A stretch of DNA of 64,000 nt from Megaustenia siamemsis (GCA_032433765.1 JAVIAB010000051.1:85203973-85267972), one strand, 5' to 3'. Positions 20,740 to 32,399 are shown, counted from the first letter of the stretch. Notes: generated by a model not told the origin, from the letters alone. Numbers and translations are program-made.

Positions 20740-23700
20740 CTATCTATCTTTCGTTCGCTCGAAGTATTGTCTATATCAGCAATGTCGTTTTCTGTATGAA
20801 TTTTACTGTCTTTTGTAATTCTTGCAGTGGCCCATATAGTTTTGTCTGTAGTGTTGTATCTATGGGCCAATGGATTTTCCTCAGTCTACTATATTCAGTG
20901 CAGTCTTGAAGTATGTGTTCAGCAGTCTGGGGTGCCTGTCCACATGTACAAGTAGTTGATGTGCCGATCTTGAATTTTGTATACATGTGACTATGGAGTC
21001 GATTGTGTCCTGTTCTTAGGCGTATAATGATAACTTGTTCATATCTATTCATATTATGAAAGGCATCCTGATATGGGGCTTGTGGTCCTCTGATTGATTT
21101 GATTATCTGTTTCTTATGATGGTATGTGACTGGTGTATCTAGTTGTGTGCCTGTTGAACCTTCCTTTGCCAACTGATCTGCTTTCTCATTTCCTGGTATT
21201 CCACAGTGAGACGGGATCCACTGCAGGGCAACCCTGTGGTGCTTGCAGAGTTCAGTCAATAAGGTCTGTAGATGTGGTAATTTTCTGGATTGTAGTGCCT
21301 GGAGTACTGATCTTGCATCTGTCAAAAACACTACAGGCTGTGGGCTAAGATTACTGTTCAGCAGCTTTTCTATTGCCAACTTTATTGCTTGTATTTCTGC
21401 ATCATAATTGTGACAATATTTCCCTGTTGCTATTTTATTCATATCCCTAGTGTTATTTGGGTACTCTATATATGCACCTGCTCCCCCATTCTTTACTGCA
21501 TTCTGTGCTGATCCATCTGTGTACACACGGATCCATAGGTCTTGTGGGTATTCTTCATCCCGGAAACTGAGAGTTATTGCTTTTCGCTGTAGACTATTTT
21601 GTTCCTCTTTGTCAACTATTCCTTTCACTTCTGTCCGTATTTGAACTGATAATCCTGATTCATCTGTCCAGGGAGTCTGTTCTGGTATGGGCAGAAGGGG
21701 TTTAACAACTCTTGGCATGTCTGGTGTTTGTCTACTAATACGCTTGGCTTGGTGGATAAAACTGCTTCTCTTAAGTCGTCCCAATGCAAGATTTTGGAAT
21801 CTGTCCTTCATTGGATGTCTCGGCATGCATACACATTTTTCTGCCTGTATCAGCACCTTTGTGTCTCTCCGTTCTCTCAGTGCTGGTATCCTCCACAATT
21901 TCTCCATCTCCAATATTGGTGTTGATTTCATTGCTCCTGTGATGACCCTAAGTGCCTGGTTTTGTACTTTATCCAGTTCTTGCAATGTGGTGTTTGATGC
22001 TGAGCACCATGCGGATGATCCATATTCTAAATGTGGGCGTATACTCTGTTGGTAAACTTTACTGAGTATTTTCCCACTCGCACCCCATGTGGTTCCACAC
22101 AACTTTCTTAGAATAGCCAATTTCCTCCTTGCTTTTTGGGTTGCCTTATTTATCTGCTGTTTCCAAGATAGTTTGTTATCAAATGTAACTCCGAGATATG
22201 TAGCTTGTATGTCTTCTTTCACAGGCTCATTGTTTATGTAGATGGCTCCTGCTTTTTGTTTTGGGGAGAGTGTGAAAAGTGTAGTACTGCATTTGTCTGT
22301 ATTGATGCTGATACACCATCTATTTGTCCATGAATTCAGTGCATTCATAGCTCTTTGTAGCAATTTGGAGGCCACTGTTGCATACTCCTCTGTGCACCAC
22401 ATTACCAAGTCATCTGCATACATTGCCACTTTGATGCCATGTGGTAGTTCAGTAACTAGGTCATTGATGTAGATCAGAAAAAGTGTTGGAGATAGTACCC
22501 CTCCTTGTGGAACGCCCTGGCGCAATAAGACCTTCTTACTCTTAAGACCATCCAGTTGCACTCTGGCTCTCCTATTATGCAGGTATGCTTTGACCCATTT
22601 GTACATCCTGCCATTTACTCCATAATTTCTCAGTTTCTTCAAAAGCCCTTCCTTCCATACCTTATCAAATGCTTTCTTTAGGTCTATCCATGCTGCTAGT
22701 ACCAGTTTCTTTTCTTGAAACGCATCTTCAATTTCCTGGGAAAGATAGGTTGCTTGATCTTCGGTAGAGTAACACTGTCTAAAGCCTGCTTGTTGTGGGA
22801 CAAGGAGATTTTCACTTTCCAGGTACCACTGCAGTCTGAGATTGATTATACGTTCCATTGTTTTACACAAACAGCTTGTAAGGCTGATTGGTCTATAGCT
22901 GGATGTCATTGAACCATCTTTTCCTGGCTTTAGTAATGGTATCATAATTGCTTCTCTCCATGCCTGTGGCACTCTACCTGTGATCCAGCAAATGTTGTAG
23001 ATCTGCAGTAGTTTTGCTTTAGCTGCAGTTCCCAAGTTCTTAATCATTTCATTGGACACTCCATCACTGCCTGGTGACTTTTTCATTTTTAATTTGGATA
23101 TTGCCAGCTCTAGCTCTCTTTGTGTAATGGGTGTTTCCATTACTTCATGTGTGGTCTCTTCTTGTCTTGCATTTTGTTGTTTTAAACGGGTCTCTTGTCG
23201 TTTTTCTAGGCTAGTTTCAATATTATTGTCATTTGCAAAGGAGTCTGCAAAGTAATTTGCTGCATGTTTACCTGTTAGAATGTTTCCATCCTTCTTCAGT
23301 GTAATTTTGGTGTTCCTTTCTGTACCCTCATCATTCAGCTGTTTTACAAGCTTCCACACTTTTCTTGTGTCTCGTTCAAGATTCAAGGACTCTGTTTTCT
23401 CTTTCCAGCTTCTCCGTCTGGCTTGTAGTTTAGCCCGTTGAAATTTGGCTTTAGCATGCTGGTAGTTGTTGTGGTGTTCTTGGCAAGGGTTATTTTCTGC
23501 TTGCTTTCGAGATGTTTCCATGTCATTGTGTAGTTACTCTAGTTCACTACTCCAGTATGGTTTGTAGTGTTTCCGTGCCCCTCTAGGTATTGTTTCACTG
23601 GCAGCTTGTATTATTAGTCTACTGAATTCATCAACTATTTTGTTGATGTCTCTATCTGTATTTATATCTTTAGTCAGTACACTGGTGTAGTGTTGATACA

Positions 23701-24728
23701 TTTTCCAGTCTGCCTTTTTGTAATTCCATCTGGAGAGAGTGCTGCTCTCCCTGATGGCCTTATTTTGTACCACTAAAAAGACTGGTCGGTGGTCGCTGCC
23801 TCCAAGTTGTTTCCCAACAATTCGTGTGATATTCCAATCCAGGTCTGGTGAATGGAAAGCAAGGTCTGGTGTAGATGTGGTATGCCATGATCTGGAGTAG
23901 AATGTTGGTGGATCTGTTGCCTGGTTTAATAGTATAAGCCCATTGTCATCCTGCCAATTTTCAAGCTCTTCACCTCTCTTGTCCATATGTTCATAGCCCC
24001 AGCTCTGTGAATGGCTGTTAAAGTCTCCACATACAATTATTCTTTCTTGTAATGTAATTGTGTCTAGTGCTAGTGGGCGGTCACTCGGACAGTAGTAGTT
24101 AAGTAGATGGAAGTCTGTATTTCCTGTCCTGAGGTGCAGTATTTGATATTCCGCCCCATCCATATACACTTCAATCTGACATGCATTAATGTTGTTCCTT
24201 ACAAGAGTCAGTATTCCGCCCTTTTGTCTATTTTTTCTGTCAGATCGGTAGCACTAGTATCCCCTAATCTTCAAGGCTATGTCGTTGTTTAGATGGGTTT
24301 CCTGCAAACAGCATATGCTTACTTGTTCTTCATGCAGGATATTCTCTAATTCTATCTTTTTACTGTACCCATCTCTTTTGCTGTTGATGCCTTCAGCATT
24401 CCAGTGCATTATTTTAAGTGGTCTTATTTTGGATTGGCCAGTAGCTCTATTCTCTCGCCCCCTGACTCCACAGAGCGGTTGAGAAGGACATCCAGTATTA
24501 GAGGTTGGGCCCTTTCGAGGCTGAGGGCCCGGCGCTGCTCCTGCCTGAGTGTCCATCACAGGGCGAGTGCCATATCGATTTGCGGTTATAGACATTCTTC
24601 CATTTGCGTTGAGTGCGTGGCATCCTGATTTTTGTGCGCCCTTTGGCTGGTTGCCTCCGACTTCAGCACTTGAACTTGCTAGAGCAGACTGTGGTCTTGC
24701 TTGGTTGTAGGAAGGCCTGGCCAGTCTT
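20740..24728 (-). mobile_element. I/jockey-type LINE with EN-RT-RNase H, inserted in the 43-bp array
   Basis: This 3,989-bp element lies on the minus strand. Its 3' end (left) is a (GATA)n-type tail next to 20739 and its 5' end (right) is at about 24728. It interrupts the minisatellite: the array segment at 20716-20739 is repeated at 24729-24752 with one mismatch, which acts as target duplication or simply reflects the array period. One frame carries the endonuclease, RT, RNase H and a C-terminal Cys/His motif. An ORF1 (gag-like) frame is mostly missing, so it is probably 5'-truncated. RNase H places it with I/Ingi-type or RNase H-bearing jockey-superfamily LINEs. Confidence 0.9.
20771..24727 (-). 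pseudogene. EN-RT-RNase H polyprotein of the I/jockey-type LINE (2 nonsense codons)
   Basis: A single minus-strand frame runs the whole length and is broken only by stops at 24254-24256 and 23534-23536; no frameshift was found. From the N-terminus: endonuclease (IMHWNAEGI; QETHL with the catalytic E; GDFNSHSQSWG; GSDHRPVFL with the SDH triad); RT fingers (GSDGVSNEMIKNLG, YRPISLTSCLCKTMER), palm (AWIDLKKAFDKVW, RQGVPQGGVLSP, VAMYADDLVMW) and thumb (TYLGVTFDNKLSWK); RNase H (VYTDGSAQNA, YDAEIQAI, FLTDARSV, WIPSHCGIPGNEKADQLA); and a terminal CTCGQAPQTAEHILQDC motif. All catalytic residues I can see are present. It copies its own mRNA into DNA at nicked chromosomal targets. The low damage suggests a recent insertion. 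Confidence 0.92.
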
Positions 24729-24854
24729 GTGGTCACATGTTGGCCATGTGATGAGAAGAGACAACAAGATGGTGATCATATGTTGGCCATGTGATGAGAA
24801 GAGACAACAAGATGGTGGTCATATGTTGGCCATGTGATGAGAAGAGACAACAAG
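24729..24854. repeat. Right-hand remnant of the 43-bp minisatellite (~3 copies)
   Basis: Three units with the same period and sequence as 18433-20739, separated from the main array only by the LINE. One carries the CACATG variant and one GATCATATG. Confidence 0.95.
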
Positions 24855-25135
24855 AGAATTTCAAAGTCAGCCCTCAAATGGGAACCAGATGGTTAGTGAA
24901 AAGGAGGCTGATCTAGAGAAACACTAAAAGGAACAATGAGATGAAAGGCAACAATAGCAGGCATCAGCGCCTACACTGAGATTGAGCAATTTGTCCAGAA
25001 TAGAGTTTGTGTGGCAGGATACAATGTGGGTCCTGTGCAAGATCTGACACTATAAGAAAGCTCGCCGAACACAAAGAGTCAATAAATTCTGCCCTATGTG
25101 CCATCTTCAGCTCAAAAGGACAACAGACAGACAGA
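24855..25135 (+). mobile_element. 3' end of the LINE that hosts the 43-bp array (family K)
   Basis: Directly after the last array unit the LINE coding text resumes (TTCAAAGTCAGCCCTCAAAT, corresponding to SKSALKWEPDG), followed by a decayed RKRGR..ETLK.T region and QFVQNRV. The 3' UTR then reads CTGCCCTATGTGCCATCTTC, with a GACAGACAGA tail at about 25120-25135. Together with 18388-18432 it brackets the array and the nested element. Confidence 0.75.
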
Positions 25136-25159
25136 AAGATTGCATAATTATTTGTAGAC

Positions 25160-25869
25160 TAGTTTCATGTACCAGTGGAAGAGATCAATCACTTTATCTA
25201 TCTTGGAAGTCACATTGATCAGGAAGGGGTTACAAGTAAAGAAATTAGAATCTGAATAGCTAAAGCAGCAACGTCTTTCAGAAGCCTTGAAAAGTGAAAA
25301 TCAAAACTCATCAGCACAAACACAAAACTTAGACTATTAAAATCAAACATACTATCAACCCTTGCGAATGCATGTGAGAGCTGGAAAACAATAAGAGACA
25401 TAGAAACAAAGTTGAACGCTTTCGAAAATAAGGAAGAATTCGCTTTCGAATTTTCTAAGGAAAATACCTGGTATAGCGTGGAACGAATTCAAAACAAACG
25501 AGGAAATTAGAGAAATCGTCATTCGACCACTAATATCTTCAGTAATCAAGAAAAGCCGATGGTCATATGTTGGACATGTGATGAGGAGATAATAACCGAA
25601 TAGCAAAGCAAGCCTTCATGTGGGAAACAATAGGTAAAAGGAAAAGAGGCCGACCCAGAGAGACACTGAGAAGAACACTGATCAGAGAGGCAAGAGCAGC
25701 AGGAATCGACTCCATCAATGAGATAGTGTTGCTTGCACAGAACAGAAACAAATGGCGAGATTTGATAAAAGCTATTTACAAGGATTGAAAACAGCTAGAA
25801 TAAAAATGTAGATAAGAGAAAGAGTATCTGGGTCTATGCCATATGGGCCGGCTATGTCTTGAAAGGTCA

Positions 25870-25928
<59 letters not shown>

Positions 25929-25930
25929 CA
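25160..25930 (+). mobile_element. 3' part of RTE-like LINE (family C) with (ACAG)n tail
   Basis: Reads as decayed YLGSHIDQEGVTSKEIRI, then SFRSLEK.KSKLISTNTK, CESWKTIRDIETKLNAFENK, RWSYVGHVMRR and GKRKRGRPRETLRRTL in shifting frames. The conserved 3' UTR (TCTATGCCATATGGGCCGGC) is followed by AAAGGTCAATAGACAGACAG and ~13 ACAG units to 25928. A partial duplication around 25425-25455 (TTTCGAAAATAAGGAAGAAT, then another TTTCGAATTTTCTAAGG) disrupts the frame. Confidence 0.85.
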
Positions 25931-26050
25931 CAGTTTCATGGACTATGAACATTGGTCATATTTAACTCATCAAAGAGTAAGGCTTACATATTTGGTGAAG
26001 TGCCAGTGATGAGGATCATAAAATCTTTCACCTCCAAAACTGTTGTAATA

Positions 26051-27335
26051 CGGGAGGTCAAAAAGTAATGCACACCAATTTTTTTCTCGGCTAATAATAA
26101 AGATAGGAATATGAAATTTTGCACACTTGGAATATGACATGTTCCAATTATGTGTACCAAATTGCACAGCATTCTGATAAATATTACGCAATCTATGAAC
26201 CGTTAAAATGGAGCTTGTCAACAATGTCCGTTACAAACAGCGAATTGTCATAGAATTTCTGGTTGCGGAAAATGAAACTGTGGCAAACATTCATAAACGA
26301 CTGTGTGCAGTGTACAAATGCTCTGCCGTCGATAGGAGCACAGTTAGTCGCTGGGTTCAGAGAATTAAAGCTGCAGAAAGTGTATGAGTGGAGCTGCATG
26401 ATTTACCGCGTTCTGGACGTGTTGCCTCGGCTACCAGCACAGACATGTTAAACCGGGCTGATGCCATTATTCGTAAGGATAGGCGTATCACTAGTCAGCA
26501 ATTGGCATTGCAGCTTAGTCAGCAAGGGAAGTGCAATCGCAATTTTTTAAACTCTCGGATATTCAAAGATTTGCGCTCGATGGGTTCCTCGGTGCCTAAC
26601 AAATGATCACAGAGTTCAAAGGAAAACATTCTGTACTGAATTGTTGGAGCGTTTCGGTGTTGAAGGAGAAATGTTTTTGTCAAAAATTGTTACCGGTGAC
26701 GAAACGTGGGCACATTATTATGAGCCTGAAACAAAAATGCAGTCAATGGAATGGCATCATCCGCAGTCACCAAAAAGAAAAAAATTCAAAACATCTCCAT
26801 CAGCCGGAAAGGTGATGATCACTGTCTTCTGGGACATTGATGGTGTGATTCTTGTTGATGTAATGACAAGAGGTGAGACAATCAACTCGACAGCTTACAT
26901 CAATACACTGACAAAACTAAAAAATCGGTTCCACAGAGTTCGGCCTAATAAGCCATCTGCAGATTTGTTGCTTCAACATGACAATGCACGCCCTCACACA
27001 AGTCTGGTAACACGGGAAGCAATCAACAAATTTGGTTGGACTGTACTGCCCCATCCTCCTTACAGCCCTGATATGGCTCCCTCAGATTTCCATCTGTTTG
27101 GACCACTCAAAAAATTCCTGCGTGGGACACACTTTGACAATGATGAGGATGTGATCCGTGCAGTTAAAAAATGGCCTAGTTTCGCGTTGGCGTAAGGCAA
27201 TACGCTTGGACGGAGATTATGTTGAAAAATAGGTAGTGTAAAGGGGATGTTCAACTACAATCTGTGAAAATTTCACACATTTTGCCCGAATAGTTTCCGA
27301 GAAAAAAATTGGTGTGCATTACTTTTTGACCTCCC
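26051..27335 (+). mobile_element. mariner-family DNA transposon
   Basis: A ~1,285-bp element with 39-bp terminal inverted repeats identical to each other (26052-26090 and 27297-27335; outer end GGGAGGTCAAAAAGTAATGC). TA dinucleotides lie outside both ends (26049-26050 and 27336-27337), the expected mariner target duplication; one extra C (26051) sits at the left end. Identical TIRs and short length argue for fairly recent insertion, yet the transposase is broken. Confidence 0.95.
26208..27232 (+). pseudogene. mariner transposase (DD34D), broken
   Basis: Starting at ATG 26208, the N-terminal helix-turn-helix is clear (YKQRIVIEFLVAENETVANI, then VDRSTVSRWVQRI). A TGA interrupts at 26384-26386, and a frameshift lies near 26540. 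The catalytic domain at 26610-27170 has D1 in VTGDETWAHYYE, D2 in LQHDNARPHTS and D3 in PYSPDMAPSDFHLFG; exactly 34 residues separate D2 and D3, the mariner signature. Near 27175 a deletion/frameshift removes ~25 residues, and the true C-terminus (LDGDYVEK, stop at 27230-27232) is in another frame. This transposase cannot be active; the TIRs could still be mobilised in trans. Confidence 0.93.
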
Positions 27336-27337
27336 TA

Positions 27338-28290
27338 CGTACTTTGGTAATATAAAGTTAAAACACTTAACAAAATATTAAAATATATTGTGATTTAGTA
27401 CAAAAAAATTAAATTAAAATACACCAAGAATTGTTGTGGCATAGTAATACTTTTACTCTCTTCTGCTTCTGTCTCCTTTTAACACCAAGTAAGAATGGAG
27501 TGTTTCTGGTCATTGGACTTTAGTGTGAAATGTACCCATCATGCTGTTTACTTCTTTGATCCATGTAATATATGACCACTTATCTGTTGTTTCTTACTAT
27601 GATTCAGTAAAGATTTAATTGCAATTCTATATCTATAACTCTGATTCATGTTGCTTCTTATCACATATATATTTTTCAGACATCTAATTTTCATTGCAGA
27701 ATCTTTTCTTTTTTTTCTTTAGTTGTTAGTGTCAAAATTCAGCATTGATCTCATAATGTTAAGAGAATGGTGTATAGTTTCTATCTTGGCATGCTGCATA
27801 TTTGTTATGTAATATGTGGCCATCTGTCCTATCATCTGGTTTTTTTTTTCTGTGCAGCATATTGGCAATCTCTGCTTGAGTATACCTATTGACACTTCCT
27901 TGATATTTAACAATCTGTCATTTAATTCCTTAATTTTGTTGTTGAAGAAGATTTATGCTTCCTTTTTTTGGCACAATCATGACTTTTGTTTTCTGTACTA
28001 AATTTTAAAATGAAACCTACCTTCTCATATTCTGTTCAAATCATCTAAATATTAGTTCCATCTGGTTGCTGTTAATGCTTGTTCACCTGCAAGAGGAGAA
28101 AGATTAATTGAATTATGTCTCACATAACTTTTAATTATAGGTGGAACATTATTCCCACACAAGGAGATACACAAAACAACTTGGTTATCTCCTGATGATA
28201 GAACCAAAAACCAGATTGACTCTATGTATTAGAAGGCAATTTAGAACATCTTTGATAGACATGAGAGCATAGAGAGGGGCGGATGTTAAC
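27338..28290. other. Intergenic, nothing recognised
   Basis: AT-rich sequence up to the start of recognisable LINE text. Weak LINE-like wording in 27500-28150 could not be supported. Confidence 0.4.
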
Positions 28291-28299
28291 AGTCATCAT

Positions 28300-30180
28300 A
28301 ATTTATGCAGTGGAAAGATAAAATTAAGACTGAAAAGCCAACACACACAAAACTGAAGAGACAAAAGACAGGTAGTTACAAACTGAAAGACGAGAACATT
28401 AATGGAAACTTCATCCTGGAGCTCAATAACCTATATACAGTGCTTGGCGAACTAGATGGGAAGACCGTAGATAAAATGTAGGAATACCACAGCACAGCTG
28501 TAATGTCATCGGCAGAATCCAGTGCTGGTTTTAAGAAAATAGAAAGAAGGGCATGTACTTCTGAAATTACATGGAAACACATACAGGAAAGGAGAGAAGC
28601 AAAGACAGCTATGATGTCTGTAAAGTCAAATCTTGGAAAAGACCTGGCGAAAACAACATACTAAGAACAAGACAACAAAGTGAAAAACTCAGCCAAAAGA
28701 CACAAGGGGACTTTATAGATAACCTGGCAATGCATGCGGAGAGAGCAGCAATGACGGGTAATAGTAAAATTTCGAAGTGTCAGAAGATGCTAATAAACAC
28801 TTTCATGAAGTGGAGCAACTGTTAGAAATAAATGTGGAATATTAACATCAGAGAGCCGCGATAGCTTAGTGGTTAGTGAACTGGACTACAAAGGACAAGA
28901 GGTAGGGTTCGATCCCAACCGACGGCTTCCGGGTTCACCCAGCCTTAAATGGGTACCGGATTTTTTTCTGGGAAAGTAAAGCGGCACGGGCGTATTACCG
29001 ACCACATTACCCAAAAATCATGTGCTGAAGGTCTGTAAAAATTATGGTCACTAACACCATATTCTCTATACGCCACTTGGCGTGACGGGGGTACTTTACT
29101 TTTTTTTATATTAACATCAAGTGAAGAAATAAAGTCACGATTAGCTGAACACTTTAGGGAAATGTGTTTAATACCAAGGCATTTAATAGATCTTATAGCT
29201 GACATACAAGCCACACAGGATGACCTCACTTTGCATGAATTGTTATTTGGATTTGCCATCAACTTCATAATGCCACAATTCTGAGGGCTTTCGATACATT
29301 ACACAGAGACTCATTGTGGAACATACTCAGACAATATGAAATACTACCGAAAACATTAACATCATCAAAGATCTGTGTGATGGGTTCTCATGTTCAGTTC
29401 GCACAGAGGCAGGACTGAGTGAATGGTTCCAGGTTGATACAAGAGTGAAACAAGGATGTAGTTTATCTTTCTTATTATTTGGAATTGTCATCAACTTCAT
29501 AATGCAAAATTACTTTACATGTAACAAAGGCATTGGATGGACACTTAGATTTCAATTGACTTTGTTTTTGTAGATAGCATAGTTTATCTCAACAGCAACA
29601 TCAACACGATGCAAGGAAAAACGAATGTCCTGTTATCAATAGATATAAAAATATGACTTTAAGATTAACCAAGAAAAGACAAAAGTAATGATAAATCTAA
29701 TTCACCCAGAAGAAATAATATACCCAAGGAAAAGCAGTGGAGGATCACTTTGTATATTTTGGATGCTGCATAGATCAAGATGGAGACGCAAAGAAAGAAC
29801 TTAGAATCAGAATAGCAAAGACAGCAATGAATTTAAGAAACCCTGATAAAATATGGAAATTACAATTACTAAGCACAAAAACAAACCTCATGGTTTTCAA
29901 ATCAAATGTTTTATCCACCTTTACTTATGCATGCAAGAGCTCGAAAACAATTGAAGAAATAGAAAATAAATTGGATACATTTAAAAAACAAATGGCCGAG
30001 GAACATTTTTCATATACCATGGAATGAATTCAAGACTGGTGCTATACTATAAGAGAAACGACAAAGCATTCTAAAATACCAACCATAATCAAGAGAAGAA
30101 GGTGGTCATATGTTGGCCGTTTGATGACAAGAGACTTTCAAAGAAAGCCCTCAATTGGGAACCAGAAGATGAAAGAAAAA
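28300..30180 (+). mobile_element. Decayed RTE-like LINE (families C/K) interrupted by a SINE
   Basis: The piece 28571-28825 is alignable by eye with the N-terminal region of the 46366-48291 ORF (FIDNLAMHAERAAMTGNSKI versus YIDNLAEKAETAAITGDSRT). After the SINE, RT pieces follow: FDTLHRDSLWNILRQYE, VNGSRLIQE-like B motif debris, YFGCCIDQDGDAKKELRIRI (29750-29820), FKSNVLSTFTYACKSSKTIE, and RRWSYVGR with SKKALNWEPEDERKRGR at 30090-30180. There are many stops and frameshifts, so this is an old copy. Confidence 0.8.
28851..29107 (+). mobile_element. Full-length tRNA-derived SINE-1 with 12-bp target duplication
   Basis: 257 bp starting GAGCCGCGATAGCTTAGTGG. The box A-like TAGCTTAGTGG and box B-like GGTTCGATCCC are spaced as in tRNA genes. 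A central GGGTTCACCCAGCCTTAAATG domain and a 3' domain (TACGCCACTTGGCGTGACGG) are followed by a GTACTTTACTTTTTTTT tail. ATATTAACATCA at 28839-28850 is repeated at 29108-29119, defining the insertion into the LINE precisely. Confidence 0.92.
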
Positions 30181-30334
30181 GAGGCAGACTCTTTATATCT
30201 ATAAATAAAAACAAAAGTTCGTCGGTTAAAAAAAATATAAAGATAATTTTGAAAGAAACAATTTATTATCTTTTTACAATTCATGAAAATTTGTCATCAA
30301 AGTGCAAGCAAGATTTATACATGACTAAATCGCA

Positions 30335-30482
30335 TCATTTGATGTTTGATGATACGCTGGGGTTTGGCCCTCTGGTCCTGGTCTGGGCTATAATCCGTGA
30401 ATCAATCGAACCTGTACTCCTTGGCGCAGCGCCTTGCCATGAAAGGCCAAACTCTTGGGAACACTGCCAACTCGGCTAACTA
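30335..30482 (-). mobile_element. tRNA-derived SINE-2 copy
   Basis: On the minus strand it begins GTTAGCCGAGTTGGCAGTGT (box A-like) and later has GGCAAGGCGCTGCGCCAAGG and the B box-like GGTTCGATTG, then a tail reading into GGATTATAGCCCAGACC. It is related to 2972-3060. The ORF at 30102-30479 that runs through it is a chance fusion of LINE and SINE sequence. Confidence 0.6.
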
Positions 30483-31340
30483 AAAAATTAACCGGTTAAA
30501 AAAAAATTAGATATAATATCATTGGCGATGTTATTCACGCAAGTGTTCTCGTGACTATTACATAGGGCTGCGATCACAGCTCGGAGATAAATTATGTATC
30601 TGTGTTTTTCCTATTAATACAAGTATCTCCGGGATAGGGTAGGGCTTAATACTTGCGTCCGTCAACGGGCCACCACTGGTCTGCAGAATCTGAGCATGGC
30701 AGACTTAGTAATGAGTAGGTCAAATACTGAAATTGATATTGGACTTCTAATAGCAGCGATGCCTTCTCAATTTGATATAGAAAACTATGTTATTAAAGGT
30801 CATACTGGCTTTCCTAAAATATTTCCCCGACTTTATAGATAGCCAGGTTTTTTCTCGAAAGTATTCTAACATATCGAAACATAAATGGTGGGGGGGGGGA
30901 GAGGGGGGGACGGAGATTGGCCTCATTGGAGTGAAGTTAAGCATTCGCTTGCATTCCCTGTCGAATATATTGGAACAATATTAGTTGCATCAGTAGCTAT
31001 GTATTTAAATATATACTTGCATCAACACAATGAGGATCAGTAACTAAAAAGTGGTGAAAACTTACGAATTCGCATCCAAGAACACGATAGAAGCAACAGA
31101 CAGGGTTCCCTGGCTTGGCCAGAACCAGAAAGACGCTTGCCATCTGGCAATGACAATGACAATCTATTGGAGGCATCGATTAAAACATAATCAGTTGGTG
31201 GTTGGATCGATGCTGGGCGGTAAGTGGTTTCGTGGAAGGACACTAACAAGGTAACAACGTCGAACAAAAATGTCCGACATCAGAAGGTTGTAAATCTCCC
31301 CCGTGTTCATTTTCTTTCTCTCAAACGGCGAAGTCTATTA
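30483..31340. other. Non-coding or unrecognised; small ORF and poly(G) run
   Basis: A 48-codon ATG frame at 30696-30842 (MADLVMSRSNTEIDIGLLIA...) has no recognised relative and no clear context. A G-rich run lies at 30889-30912. GC content rises from about 31,040, possibly marking the start of viral-relic DNA. No element ends were identified. Confidence 0.35.
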
Positions 31341-31344
31341 GAAC

Positions 31345-32399
31345 CTAGCGTGTCTTGGACACCTCGAGTACTGAGTCCAACTCGGAGTAGACGATAACTT
31401 GTAGGGAAGTAGTTGTGGGAGCGGCGAACTTGAGCTCTATCGACAAGGGTCCACTTGTGGCTAGCTCAAAGTGGTATCCATCTAGTAGGCTGGAGGAGAG
31501 GTCAAAACCAATTAGACAAAATCCGTCCTTGAACTCTCTATAATCAATGTTATTCCGAGATCTTTACCAATCAGACCCATGGCCAGATTTGTACCTAAAC
31601 AAGCGCTCGCGAATTGATTTCGTTCAAAGTCCATAGTTAGAGGCTTTCCAGAAATACATCTCCCGTCGACCGTCAGGTTCATATAAGTCAAACCACAGTG
31701 TTGAAAAGTGAATGGAATAGCGGTATAAACACCATTAAAGGCACTGGCGGCAATCAGACCTATCACTATACGGGTTGGTGTTTGAGACAAAAATAATTTG
31801 TCTTGACTGTGGGAGAACATCCCGCTAGCGATAGAAAATGTTTTGATGGTAACCCTCTTGATCGGATACCGAGCATTCCCGCTTAAAAAAGCCTTTTCGT
31901 GGGCCAGAGAAATCGCGGGGTTTAGCTTAGCTTCCTGACCACGAGTGCGGCGTAGGTGATAACACTCTTATAACCCACAGACCTATCGTGAGCAATGATG
32001 TTGAACACGTCCTTAGAGGGCGTGAGTTTGATCTTTACGTCGACTCTATTTAATATGTAACGATCCAGCACAAAGACATCAGAGTGCAAACGATCCATCA
32101 TTTCAACCTCTTTACTACACGAAGTCAAATTTCGCCGTGTTTTAAATCCCTCAACTTTCATATTATCGTGGTGGCCCGCTGTGTCTTTGTAGAACGGAGC
32201 GGCCGTCAAGTATCCCGTTTTCGCATCCTCCCCATAGTTTAGCGTAGCCTCGAACACTGCTCTAAAAGGATAGGTATTCTCCGATGGTGTAACCAACGTG
32301 TCGTTTAGAGATACGTCGACTTGTGAAAAGAGATTGTGAAGATAATTGTTATCTGGTCCTACCTCGGCATCCGATGGTACACTATCCCCGTTGGGGAGG
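31345..32399 (-). pseudogene. Capsid protein of F54H12.2 type (Polinton/adintovirus-like relic)
   Basis: Minus-strand coding remnants resemble the double-jelly-roll-type structural protein annotated as F54H12.2-like in invertebrates. Recognisable blocks are NNYLHNLFSQVDVSLND, SENTYPFRAVFEATLNYGED, the RLHSDVFVLDRYILNRVDV strand, LAHEKAF, PTRIVIGLIAASAFNGVY and a C-terminal IELKFAAPTTTSLQVIVYSE ending at the stop at 31345-31347. Three frames are used in turn, with shifts near 31925 and 31515. The N-terminal ~100 residues are missing: the frame emerges directly from the ATPase gene at about 32400. In related viruses this protein builds the virion shell; this copy is dead. Confidence 0.8.

Noticed and set aside
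21133..24628. Plus-strand ORFs within the I/jockey element
   Set aside because: Shadows of the minus-strand polyprotein frame, which carries all catalytic motifs.
28851..28925. tRNA gene
   Set aside because: Box A and B are present, but no acceptor stem pairs and the sequence continues into a SINE body with target duplications.
30102..30479. 125-codon ORF
   Set aside because: Chance read-through of a LINE 3' end into SINE-2 sequence. The two parts have separate homologies.
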